DNA from: CAZNXJ01 sp964577115
GTDB lineage: Bacteria; Planctomycetota; Planctomycetia; Pirellulales; Pirellulaceae
DNA length: 64,000 nt
NCBI GenBank assembly: GCA_964577115.1
Contig: CAZNXJ010000003.1
Span: forward strand, 1-64,000
Direction: 5' to 3'
The position numbers and the translations under genes were made by a program. The notes beneath the pieces are model-generated. The model did no database searches. It had not been told where the DNA came from and saw only the letters and a list, made by a program, of their open reading frames with translations. Positions 36,150 to 45,144 of this stretch are shown here, one piece after another (within the stretch, counting starts at the first letter, position 1; every line of letters starts with the position of its first letter).

Positions 36150-37295
36150 ATGACGCAGAACGCATCGATGGCCGACGCCGACTTCGACCGGCAGTGCATG
36201 GCGCGAGCACTAGCGCTAGCCGCGCGCGGGGAGGGGTACGTCGAGCCGAATCCCATGGTCGGCTGCGTAATTGCGCGCAACGGTCGAGTGGTCGCCGAAG
36301 GCTGGCACCGCCGCTTCGGCGGGCCGCACGCGGAGATCGAAGCGCTCCACAGCGCCGGGACTCAAGCGGCTGACGCCACGCTGTACGTGACGCTCGAACC
36401 GTGCTGCCATCACGGCAAAACGCCGCCGTGCACCGAGGCGATTTTGCGGGCACGGCCCCGTCGAGTGGTCGTGGCACACTGCGATCCGTTCCCCGCTGTC
36501 TCCGGGCAAGGCATTGCCGCGCTTCGCTCGGCAGGGATCACCGTCGACGTTGGCTTATGCGAGCGCGAGGCGCGCGCCCTGAACGCTCCGTTCCTCAAAC
36601 GCGTCGCAACAGGCCGGCCGTGGGTGATCGGCAAATGGGCCATGTCGTGGGACGGCAAGTTGGCCACATCGAGCGGTGACAGCCGGTGGATTTCAAGCAA
36701 CGCGTCGCGCGCGATTGTCCATCGACTGCGAGGCCGCGTCGATGCGATTCTGGTCGGGCGCGGTACGGCCGAGCGAGATGATCCGCTCCTGACCGCTCGA
36801 CCGCCGGGGCCCCGCATGGCCACCCGGATTGTGCTCGACTCGCACGCCCAACTCTCGCTCAATTCGCAGCTCGTACGTTCAGCCCGCGACATTCCCGTCC
36901 TCCTTGCGGCCGGGCCAAACGTCCCCGTTGCCGCCCGCCGGGCCCTGGAAGCCGCTGGCTGTGAAGTCTGGGCTGGCCAGTCCGCCGACCTGGGGGATCG
37001 CTTTGGCGAACTGCTCGACTATCTCGGCACCCGCGGCATGGCGAACGTGCTGGTCGAAGGAGGTGCCGAAGTGCTCGGCACGCTGTTCGACGGCCAGTAC
37101 CTGGACGAGGTACATGTTTTTATGGCACCGAAGCTGATTGGCGGGCGCGAAGCGCCCGGGCCGCTGGGGGGGACTGGGCGCCCGGCGATGGCGCAAGTAC
37201 CAGGTTTCCACGACGCCGTCTACGAACTTCTCGACCGCGATATCTATGCCCGCGCTCGACTGGGCGATTTAGGGTTCTACAAGCCGGGCCGGTGA
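36150..37295 (+). CDS. ribD: Bifunctional riboflavin biosynthesis protein RibD
   Basis: This 381-residue cytosolic enzyme catalyses two steps of riboflavin synthesis: deamination of the pyrimidine intermediate, then reduction of its ribosyl side chain. The N-terminal deaminase domain (about 10-150) has the zinc ligands in GPHAEIEAL and in LEPCCHHGKTPPCTEAI. The C-terminal reductase domain (about 155-381) begins RPWVIGKWAMSWDGKLAT, with SRWISSNASR and VDAILVGRGTAERDDPLLTA, and ends with LVEGGAEVLGTLF and FMAPKLIGG. It starts 24 bp after the SEC-C gene. No other rib genes are in the window, and no FMN riboswitch was recognised upstream; the gap is too short for one. Confidence 0.95.
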   Translation: MTQNASMADADFDRQCMARALALAARGEGYVEPNPMVGCVIARNGRVVAEGWHRRFGGPHAEIEALHSAGTQAADATLYVTLEPCCHHGKTPPCTEAILRARPRRVVVAHCDPFPAVSGQGIAALRSAGITVDVGLCEREARALNAPFLKRVATGRPWVIGKWAMSWDGKLATSSGDSRWISSNASRAIVHRLRGRVDAILVGRGTAERDDPLLTARPPGPRMATRIVLDSHAQLSLNSQLVRSARDIPVLLAAGPNVPVAARRALEAAGCEVWAGQSADLGDRFGELLDYLGTRGMANVLVEGGAEVLGTLFDGQYLDEVHVFMAPKLIGGREAPGPLGGTGRPAMAQVPGFHDAVYELLDRDIYARARLGDLGFYKPGR

Positions 37296-37299
37296 TTCC

Positions 37300-37305
37300 T
37301 ACAAT
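37300..37305 (+). promoter_or_regulatory. Possible -10 element upstream of uvrA
   Basis: TACAAT lies about 195 bp before the uvrA start. Between them, at 37336-37347, is a perfect 12-bp palindrome, TTCGGCGCCGAA, that could be an operator. Neither matches a LexA box I know. Confidence 0.25.
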
Positions 37306-37498
37306 GAATCGTTTGGCGCGTGGCGGTTAAGGTATTTCGGCGCCGAAGGAGGAGGCCCGAGTTCTCCATAGCGTGCAGCCTCGCCACCGCGATGTCCATG
37401 TCGCGTCCGCCCGCGCCTGGCCGGCCGTCAAGCCGGCTCGCCTCCGCCCGAGGCACACCGGCTGATCCGCTCGCTTGCCGTACCACCACCGAGGATGA

Positions 37499-40400
37499 AT
37501 GACTGCTTCCGATATCGTGATCAAGGGCGCGCGGGAACATAATCTCCGCAACGTCGACCTGACATTACCGCGCCATCAATTGATCTGTCTCACCGGCGTC
37601 AGCGGGTCTGGAAAGAGCTCGTTGGCGTTCGATACGCTTTACGCCGAAGGGCAGCGCCGCTACGTCGAAAGTCTCTCGAGTTTCGCTCGGCAGTTTCTCG
37701 GGCAAATGCCCAAACCCGAGCTCGACTTGATCCAAGGGCTAAGCCCTTCCATTTCGATCTCGCAAAAGTCGTCGGGCAACAATCCCCGTTCGACGGTCGG
37801 CACGATTACCGAGATCTACGATTATCTGCGCGTCCTCTACGCGCGGGTCGGGCGCGCTTACTGTCCTCGCTGCGGTCGCCCGGTCACGGCGCAGTCGCGC
37901 GAACAGATCCTCGCTCGGATCCTCCAGCTGCCGGCCGGAACGCGCTTCGCCGTACTCGCTCCGCTGATTCGAGGACAGAAGGGCGAGTACCGGGATCTGT
38001 TCACCGACTTACTGAAACAAGGATTCGTCCGGGCGCGCGTCGACGGCCGCCTCGCCCAGCTCGGCGACGACTTGCGGCTCGACCGGCAAATGCGGCATGA
38101 CATCGACGTAGTCGTCGATCGGCTCACCGTGCAGGCCAAGCTGCGCCCCCGGCTGGCGGAAGCCGTGGACCTGGCTCTGCGCATGGGACGGGGTACGCTG
38201 GTCGTCGCGGTCGAAGAGAGCGGCACGACGCGTGACATTGTTCTGTCGGTCGATTATGCCTGCACGCCGTGCGGCATCAGCTTCGAACCGCCCAGTCCGC
38301 AACTGTTCAGCTTCAACAGCCCGCAGGGCATGTGCCGCTCGTGCGATGGGCTCGGACAGCAGTTTTCGTTTGACCCCGAGCTGCTCGTTCCCGATCCGTC
38401 GAAGTCGCTCAAGCAGGGGGCTATCGAACTGATCGGCGCGTGGAAGGAAATCGGGCGCTGGCGGCGGCATATCCTCCAGGGCGTGGCCGACACGATCGAA
38501 CGTGAACAGGGGCTGCCCGCCGGTACGATGCTCGAAACGCCGTGGAGCGATCTCGACAAGCCGCTGCGTGCGCTTTGGCTCTGGGGTACCGGCGACAAGC
38601 ACATCACGTTCACATGGCGTGGCGGTTCGAATCCAATCATGTACGGCGGCAAGTTCGAAGGGTTCATCCCCGAACTGCTGTCGAAATATCGCGGCAGCAA
38701 GAGCCGGCCGCATCGAGCACGGCTCGAGAAGTACATGAGTACGGTCGAGTGTCCTGAGTGCCGGGGCGAGCGGCTTGTCGAGCAGGCGCGACACGTCCGC
38801 GTCCGTTCGGCCCATCCGCGCTTTGCCGAGTACCCGGAGCGGACGTTGCCCGAAGTCTGCCGTCTCTCGATCCGGGAGGCGAGCGACTTCTTTTCGACGC
38901 TCGAACTAGACGACACGCAGCGTGTCATTGCCACCGAGGTGCTCAAGGAGATTTGTGGTCGGCTCGGCTTCCTGCTGAACGTCGGCCTCGATTACCTGAC
39001 ACTTGACCGAACTGCCCCCACGCTTTCCGGCGGCGAATCGCAGCGCATCCGCCTGGCCGGCCAGATCGGCTCCGGACTGGTCGGTGTGCTCTACATCCTC
39101 GACGAACCCTCGATCGGCCTGCATCCGCGCGACAACGACCGGCTGCTCGCGACGCTCGAACGCCTGCGGGACATGGGCAACACGGTGATCGTTGTCGAGC
39201 ACGACGAGGATACGATGCGTGCGGCCGATCACATCATCGACTTCGGTCCGGGGCCGGGCGTGCGGGGCGGTGAAGTGGTTGTCGCGGGGCCCGCCGAGAA
39301 AGTGATGAAGTGCCGCGGCAGCCTCACGGGCCAGTTCTTGTCAGGTCGACGGAAGATCGAAGTACCCGCCGAGCGGCGTGCGGGAAACGGCAAGTCGCTG
39401 GTGATTCGCGGTGCGTCTCATAACAATTTGAAGAACATCGACGTCGAGCTGCCGCTTGGACGCTTCCTCTGCATCACCGGCGTGTCGGGGTCCGGCAAGA
39501 GTTCGCTGGTCAACGACATTCTCGTCGAGGCCCTGCGGCGCGATCTGAACGGCGGCCTGGGGCAACCCGGCGCGCATCGAGCGATCGAGGGCCTGGAACA
39601 TCTCGACAAGATGATCGCCATTGATCAATCGCCTATCGGGCGTACGCCGCGATCGAACCCGGGAACGTACATCAAGGTATTCGACAGCATTCGCGACCTG
39701 TTCGCGCAGTTGCCCGATGCCAAACGCCGCGGTTACAAGCCGGGCCGATTCAGCTTCAACGTTGCGGGCGGTCGCTGCGAGGCCTGCGAAGGCAACGGCG
39801 CGAATCGGCTGGAGATGGATTTTCTGGCGGACGTCTGGGTGACGTGCCCGGTGTGCCAGGGAGCGCGGTTCAATCGCGAGACATTGCAGGTCCGGTTCAA
39901 AGGTAAGTCGATTGCCGACGTGCTCGAGATGGACGTCCAGCAAGCGCTCGAGCTCTTCGAAAATATTCCCGACATTCGCCACAAGCTCCAGACACTGCAT
40001 GACGTGGGCCTGGATTATCTGAAGATCGGCCAGCCGTCGCCAACGCTTTCGGGCGGCGAAGCTCAGCGTATCAAGCTTGCCCGCGAACTGGTCAAGAAGA
40101 GCACCGGCAGCACGCTGTACTTGCTCGACGAACCCACAACCGGTCTGCATTTCGCTGACATCGAAATGCTCCTCAAAGTGCTGCATGGGTTTGTGGATGC
40201 CGGCAATACGGTGCTTGTCGTCGAGCACAATCTCGACGTAATCAAGACGGCGGACTGGATCATCGATTTGGGCCCGGAAGGGGGCGACGGCGGCGGGCAG
40301 ATCGTCGCGCAAGGCACGCCGGAACAGCTGGCCGAAGTAAAGCACTCGCACACGGGCCAGGCGCTTAAAAAACTCTTCCAAGGCGCCTCGCCGGGGCGCA

Positions 40401-43400
40401 ACGGGAAACCGCGGCGGCGCGCCAAACCGGCGGTGCGTATGGATCGCATTCGCGTCCGCGGCGCGGCCCAGCACAACCTGCGCGACGTGGACGCCGAGGT
40501 AAAGCGCGACAAGATGACCGTGCTGTGCGGCCCGAGTGGCTCGGGTAAGACGTCACTGGCGATGGACACGATTTATGCCGAGGGCCAGCGGCGATACGTG
40601 GAGAGTTTGAGCGCCTACGCGCGGCAATTCGTCAGCCAGATGCAGAAGCCGCAGCTCGAACACATCGAAGGACTCTCGCCGGCGATCGCCATCGAGCAAA
40701 AGAACCTCGGGCACACGCCGCGATCGACCGTCGGCACGGTGACGGAGATCTACGATTACCTGCGCATCCTGTTCGCCCGCCTCGGCCAGCCTCATTGCCC
40801 CGATTGCAATCGAGCGGTCGGCACCCAGACGCTCGACGAAATCGTGGAAAAAGTCCTCGCTTATCCTGAGGGAACGCGATTGTATGTGCTCGCTCCGCTT
40901 ACGGCCGACGGCGTGCAGAGTTTCGAGACGGTGTGGAGCGAGTTGAAGGCGGAAGGTTACAACCGCGTGCGCGTCGACGGCCACACGCATACGCTCGACG
41001 CCCCCCCGGCACTCGACCGCCGTCGCAAGCACGAAGTCGAAGTCGTGGTCGATCGGCTGGTCGTGCGCGCGAGCGAGCGGGCGCGCATCGCGGAGAGCAT
41101 CGAGCAAGCCCTGTCGCTTGGCCGCGGAGTGGTGCGCGTTGCCGAACCGCGCGACGGTGTGCCCGAGCCGCGGTGGGACGTGGTTACGCACAGCCAGCAC
41201 ATGGCCTGCCAGCAGTGCGGTCGTAGTTTCGAGCGGCTAAGTCCGCATCATTTCTCGTTCAACAGCCCGCTGGGCTGGTGCCCGAGCTGCGAGGGGCTGG
41301 GCGTGCAGACCGGTGCCAATCCGGCGGCTCTGCTGAATGACAAAAAACTGTCGCTCGCCGAAGGCGCGTTACTGCTCTGGCCGCAGCTCGATCTGCCGCT
41401 CTCGCGCGCCATGCTCGAAGCGCTCTCGCGCGGAACCGGCATCCCGCTCGATGTTCCCTTCGAGCGGCTCGCGGCGCGGCACCGGCGTATTCTGCTGCAT
41501 GGCGCCGGCGAGCAGTGGTTTACGGTGGAGGCGGACGGCGAGGTGCCGGCGTGCCAGTTCCAGTTCAAGGGCTTGTATCCGGCGCTGGAAGAAGCCTCCC
41601 GGCTTTCGCCCGCCCTACGTTCGCGGCTCGAACAGTTCATCGATGAAGTGGAGTGCTCCGCGTGCGCGGGCAGCCGCTTGCGGGACGATGCCGCCGCTGT
41701 TCAGTTCCGCGGCGGCACCATTGATGATCTTTGCCGCATGCCGCTCGAACAGCTCAGCGCGACCATCGCCTCCTGGCGGCTTGAGAAAGAAGAAAAGAAA
41801 GTGGCGGGCGAGCTGCTGCGCGAGATCACGGGCCGACTCCAATTTTTACTCGACGTCGGCCTGCACTACCTCACCCTGGCGCGCCCAGCCGTCTCGCTTT
41901 CCAACGGCGAATCACAGCGCATTCGCCTCGCCAGCCAGCTCGGTAGCGGCCTGTGCGGCGTGCTGTATGTGCTCGACGAGCCCACCATCGGGCTCCATCC
42001 ACGTGACAATCGCCGCTTGCTTGGCGCACTCAAGAAACTGCGCGATCTTGGCAACACACTACTGGTTGTCGAACACGATCGCGAGGTGATTGCGGGCAGC
42101 GATTATGTGCTGGACTTTGGACCCGGCGCGGGCAAGCGCGGCGGACAGATTGTCGCCGCCGCTCCGCCCAAGCAGCTCGGTCGCAAACGCGGTTCGGTTA
42201 CCGGCAAGTACCTTGACGGTCGCAAGGCTATTCCTATTCCATCGAATCGACGGCTCAAATACACCGCGCCGGAGCTTGTTGGAAAGCAGCCGATCATCCC
42301 CGTGCAGCACGTGCGGCGGACCGACGGCGACGCCCCTGTGGAATGGCTCGAGATCCGGGGTGCTCGCCATCACAACCTGCAGAACGTCAACGTGGCGCTG
42401 CCGCTGGCGACCTTGACCACGGTGACGGGACCGAGCGGCAGCGGGAAGAGCTCGCTCGTGAACGACGTCCTGCACGCGTGGCTTGCGCGCCGCTTGCACC
42501 GCTCGTCGGTTATTCCCGGCGCGTGTGACGAGATCGTGGGCGTCGAGCACGTCAACAAAGTGATCCTGGTGGATCAGCAGCCGCTCGGCAACACACCCAC
42601 CTCCAACCCGGCTACCTACACCGGCGTGTTCGACCTGATTCGTACGTTGTTCGCGCAGCTTCCCGAGTCGCGCTTGCGCGGCTATTCGGCGCGGCGGTTC
42701 AGCTTCAACGTTCCAGGCGGGCGCTGCGAGGCGTGCGAAGGCAACGGGCAGAAGCGAATCGAAATGCACTTCCTGCCCGATGTGTGGGTGGAATGCGAGA
42801 CCTGCCGCGGCCAGCGCTATACGCCGGAAACGCTCGCGGTCCGCTATCACGGTCGATCGATCAACGATGTGTTGAACATGACTTGCGGCGAGGCGAACGA
42901 GCTGTTCCGCGACATTCCGAAGATCCGACGTATTCTTCAGACGCTGTGTGACGTGGGGCTGGACTACCTCACGCTCGGCCAGGCCGCGCCGACGTTGTCC
43001 GGCGGCGAAGCTCAGCGCGTCAAGCTGGCGGCCGAGCTCGCGCGGCCGCATACGGGGCAGACGCTCTATCTGCTCGACGAACCGACTACGGGCCTGCATT
43101 TTGACGATCTGCAGAAACTACTCGAGGTGCTGCATCGGCTCGTGGATGTCGGGAACACGGTCGTGCTGATCGAACACAATTTGGACGTCATTAAGTCGTG
43201 TGACTGGATGATCGACATGGGGCCCGAGGCGGGTGCGGAAGGGGGCCGCGTGGTAGCGGCTGGCACGCCCGAGCATGTGGTTGCGTGGGCCGCTGTGGCG
43301 TCCCGGAAACGCAGCGCCCTGCGCAGCCATACGGGCGAAGCGCTTGAGGAAACGCTGGCGGCCGGGCCCTATAAAGCGCGGAAGCGATTCGATCTCGCTC

Positions 43401-44419
43401 GCTGGGAAGAGGAGACTTCAGCCGGCTACGATTTGGAATCCCTTGGTAAATCGGTGCAAATGCCGTGGGAAGCGGACGGTCGCGGCTGGCACACACGCGA
43501 CCGCGTCGACCGGCGCGGCCAGCCCTGCCGCTGGGACGGCAAGATCCTGGAAGCCGTTGTCGACCGCATCCACGAATTGGGTGAATTCCGCGAAACCGAT
43601 TGGAATTCGCGCAGTGTCGTCGAGATCACCGGAACGCGCAAGAGCCAGGGATGGTTCTTTCATGCGCTCACCGGCGAGACATGGCTCCTGAAATTAAAAT
43701 TCCGCGTTGCCCGCGGCAGCTTCCATTGTGCTGACCTCGCAGCGCGGCTCCGCTTGAAAACGCTGAATGAAATGCACGAGATCCCGCTGTATAGCAACGA
43801 GCCGCGCGTGCGGTGCAAGAATGTGCGCGGGCCGTGGCAGGAAGTTCAAATCAATGCCTATCAGTGGGAGGAAATTAATACGCCGGAGTTTTGGGCGTTT
43901 CTCGAGCAGGCCGTGCAGGCGTTTTCGCGCAATGCCGAGCATGTCGAAAGCAACCTGGACGAAGTGATGCCCTGGCGGAAACTCGGCCGGAAGTGGCATC
44001 TGCTGCGGAAAGGGTTTCCTATCGGAAAAACGATCGAATGGCCGCCTGAAGTACTCGAGCAGCTCGTAGGCACGCTGGAATCGCTCGTGCCCGACGGCGA
44101 ATTCGTGTGGACGAATCAGCAGATCGTGCATCTGCGCCTGCCACAAGCCGACGACCCGTGGGCGAGCTTGCTCACCAAGAAGCCGGACGGCGTGCACTTG
44201 ATCCTCAGCGGCCCGCGTGGAGCGTTTGCACTAGGGCGCGTTGTCGATCTGTGCACCAATGCGTCAATCGACGCAAACGGGGAATACGATCAGGTCCGAC
44301 TCTGTTTTCGCTCGGTGAAAGAACTACAAAACCCGCTGGTCGATGCATTCTTGCGCGAGCATCTCTCCGTCGCTCGCGAGACCAACAGAGTTCCCACGAA
44401 AGAGGCTGCCGAAAAATAG
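37499..44419 (+). CDS. uvrA: Double-length UvrA with four ATPase cassettes
   Basis: A 2306-residue fusion of two complete UvrA units plus an extra C-terminal domain; ordinary UvrA has about 940-1000 residues. UvrA is the DNA-damage-scanning ATPase of nucleotide excision repair. Unit 1 is about 1-975, unit 2 about 980-1955. Walker A motifs lie near residues 32, 660, 1010 and 1643. Signatures are LSGGESQRIRLA, LSGGEAQRIKLA, LSNGESQRIRLA (cassette 3, altered, Asn at about 1469) and LSGGEAQRVKLA. Each unit keeps both zinc modules, for example GRCEACEGNGANRLEMDF in unit 1 and GRCEACEGNGQKRIEMHF in unit 2. The UvrB-binding region is canonical in unit 1 (LIRGQKGEYRDLF) but altered in unit 2 (LTADGVQSFETVW). 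About 350 residues at the C-terminus match no domain I know. Fusion would give one chain equal to the normal dimer. Confidence 0.93.
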   Translation: MTASDIVIKGAREHNLRNVDLTLPRHQLICLTGVSGSGKSSLAFDTLYAEGQRRYVESLSSFARQFLGQMPKPELDLIQGLSPSISISQKSSGNNPRSTVGTITEIYDYLRVLYARVGRAYCPRCGRPVTAQSREQILARILQLPAGTRFAVLAPLIRGQKGEYRDLFTDLLKQGFVRARVDGRLAQLGDDLRLDRQMRHDIDVVVDRLTVQAKLRPRLAEAVDLALRMGRGTLVVAVEESGTTRDIVLSVDYACTPCGISFEPPSPQLFSFNSPQGMCRSCDGLGQQFSFDPELLVPDPSKSLKQGAIELIGAWKEIGRWRRHILQGVADTIEREQGLPAGTMLETPWSDLDKPLRALWLWGTGDKHITFTWRGGSNPIMYGGKFEGFIPELLSKYRGSKSRPHRARLEKYMSTVECPECRGERLVEQARHVRVRSAHPRFAEYPERTLPEVCRLSIREASDFFSTLELDDTQRVIATEVLKEICGRLGFLLNVGLDYLTLDRTAPTLSGGESQRIRLAGQIGSGLVGVLYILDEPSIGLHPRDNDRLLATLERLRDMGNTVIVVEHDEDTMRAADHIIDFGPGPGVRGGEVVVAGPAEKVMKCRGSLTGQFLSGRRKIEVPAERRAGNGKSLVIRGASHNNLKNIDVELPLGRFLCITGVSGSGKSSLVNDILVEALRRDLNGGLGQPGAHRAIEGLEHLDKMIAIDQSPIGRTPRSNPGTYIKVFDSIRDLFAQLPDAKRRGYKPGRFSFNVAGGRCEACEGNGANRLEMDFLADVWVTCPVCQGARFNRETLQVRFKGKSIADVLEMDVQQALELFENIPDIRHKLQTLHDVGLDYLKIGQPSPTLSGGEAQRIKLARELVKKSTGSTLYLLDEPTTGLHFADIEMLLKVLHGFVDAGNTVLVVEHNLDVIKTADWIIDLGPEGGDGGGQIVAQGTPEQLAEVKHSHTGQALKKLFQGASPGRNGKPRRRAKPAVRMDRIRVRGAAQHNLRDVDAEVKRDKMTVLCGPSGSGKTSLAMDTIYAEGQRRYVESLSAYARQFVSQMQKPQLEHIEGLSPAIAIEQKNLGHTPRSTVGTVTEIYDYLRILFARLGQPHCPDCNRAVGTQTLDEIVEKVLAYPEGTRLYVLAPLTADGVQSFETVWSELKAEGYNRVRVDGHTHTLDAPPALDRRRKHEVEVVVDRLVVRASERARIAESIEQALSLGRGVVRVAEPRDGVPEPRWDVVTHSQHMACQQCGRSFERLSPHHFSFNSPLGWCPSCEGLGVQTGANPAALLNDKKLSLAEGALLLWPQLDLPLSRAMLEALSRGTGIPLDVPFERLAARHRRILLHGAGEQWFTVEADGEVPACQFQFKGLYPALEEASRLSPALRSRLEQFIDEVECSACAGSRLRDDAAAVQFRGGTIDDLCRMPLEQLSATIASWRLEKEEKKVAGELLREITGRLQFLLDVGLHYLTLARPAVSLSNGESQRIRLASQLGSGLCGVLYVLDEPTIGLHPRDNRRLLGALKKLRDLGNTLLVVEHDREVIAGSDYVLDFGPGAGKRGGQIVAAAPPKQLGRKRGSVTGKYLDGRKAIPIPSNRRLKYTAPELVGKQPIIPVQHVRRTDGDAPVEWLEIRGARHHNLQNVNVALPLATLTTVTGPSGSGKSSLVNDVLHAWLARRLHRSSVIPGACDEIVGVEHVNKVILVDQQPLGNTPTSNPATYTGVFDLIRTLFAQLPESRLRGYSARRFSFNVPGGRCEACEGNGQKRIEMHFLPDVWVECETCRGQRYTPETLAVRYHGRSINDVLNMTCGEANELFRDIPKIRRILQTLCDVGLDYLTLGQAAPTLSGGEAQRVKLAAELARPHTGQTLYLLDEPTTGLHFDDLQKLLEVLHRLVDVGNTVVLIEHNLDVIKSCDWMIDMGPEAGAEGGRVVAAGTPEHVVAWAAVASRKRSALRSHTGEALEETLAAGPYKARKRFDLARWEEETSAGYDLESLGKSVQMPWEADGRGWHTRDRVDRRGQPCRWDGKILEAVVDRIHELGEFRETDWNSRSVVEITGTRKSQGWFFHALTGETWLLKLKFRVARGSFHCADLAARLRLKTLNEMHEIPLYSNEPRVRCKNVRGPWQEVQINAYQWEEINTPEFWAFLEQAVQAFSRNAEHVESNLDEVMPWRKLGRKWHLLRKGFPIGKTIEWPPEVLEQLVGTLESLVPDGEFVWTNQQIVHLRLPQADDPWASLLTKKPDGVHLILSGPRGAFALGRVVDLCTNASIDANGEYDQVRLCFRSVKELQNPLVDAFLREHLSVARETNRVPTKEAAEK

Positions 44420-44452
44420 CTTCGCGAAAGCGGGCAATGTAACGAGTTCCAC

Positions 44453-45103
44453 ATGGCCAATCCACTTCTTCCGCCGCCGTTTCTGTTTCACTTCGCCGTC
44501 CCGTGCCGCTACGTGAAGACCTTGTGGACCGAGAACGGTGCGCGGTTGGATGAAAGCTATCGCCTTCCTCACTTCGGGCATCTCGACGGGCAGCCAACCT
44601 GGGCCGACTTGCGGCTCGGCTGGAATGAACAAGGGTTCGCCTTTCGACTCGAAGTACATGGCAAAAAGCAATCCCCTTGGTGTCGCAGCAGCCGGATGGA
44701 GGACAGTGACGGACTGCATCTGCTGATCGATACGCGGGCGACGCACAATATCCATCGCGCGGGCCGCTTTTGTCATTGGCTCGTATTCACGCCGACCGGC
44801 GGCGGACGGGGCGATGCCGAGCCGGTGGCGAAGTGGCTGCCGATCAATCGGGCACGCGAGCTATCTCGTCAGTCGCCGCCCGAAAGTCTCCCGGTGCGCA
44901 GCAAGTTGCTTCGCGATGGGTATGTTCTCGAAGGCGCCGTGCTCGCCGCCGCGCTGACCGGCTTCGAACCCCGCGAACAACCTCGTGTTGGCTTTACGTA
45001 TATGGTTGCCGACCGCGAGCTGGGAGCGCAGGGTATGACGCTGCAGCCGAATTTTCCGGTTCTTGAAGATCCGAGCCTTTGGTGTGATTTGGTATTGGCT
45101 TGA
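44453..45103 (+). CDS. Unknown protein downstream of uvrA
   Basis: The product has 216 residues, no signal peptide and no membrane helix. The order of beta-strand-like segments and motifs such as PTWADLRLGWNEQGFAF and DSDGLHLLIDTRATHNIHRA recall the carbohydrate-binding CBM9/DOMON-like sandwich fold used in many planctomycete proteins, but this is only a resemblance. It starts 33 bp after uvrA, so the two are probably co-transcribed, which may point to a role unrelated to sugar. Alternatives cannot be excluded. It is convergent with the serine hydrolase gene; a weak GTGGG/CCCAC stem (45111-45130) sits between them. Confidence 0.75.
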   Translation: MANPLLPPPFLFHFAVPCRYVKTLWTENGARLDESYRLPHFGHLDGQPTWADLRLGWNEQGFAFRLEVHGKKQSPWCRSSRMEDSDGLHLLIDTRATHNIHRAGRFCHWLVFTPTGGGRGDAEPVAKWLPINRARELSRQSPPESLPVRSKLLRDGYVLEGAVLAAALTGFEPREQPRVGFTYMVADRELGAQGMTLQPNFPVLEDPSLWCDLVLA

Positions 45104-45144
45104 TGGTATTGTGGGGCCTCTTTCTCCCACGAACTGCCACCCCC

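Noticed and set aside
38620..38640. GGTTCGAATCC, resembling a tRNA T-loop
   Set aside because: It is inside the uvrA coding sequence and no cloverleaf can be drawn around it.
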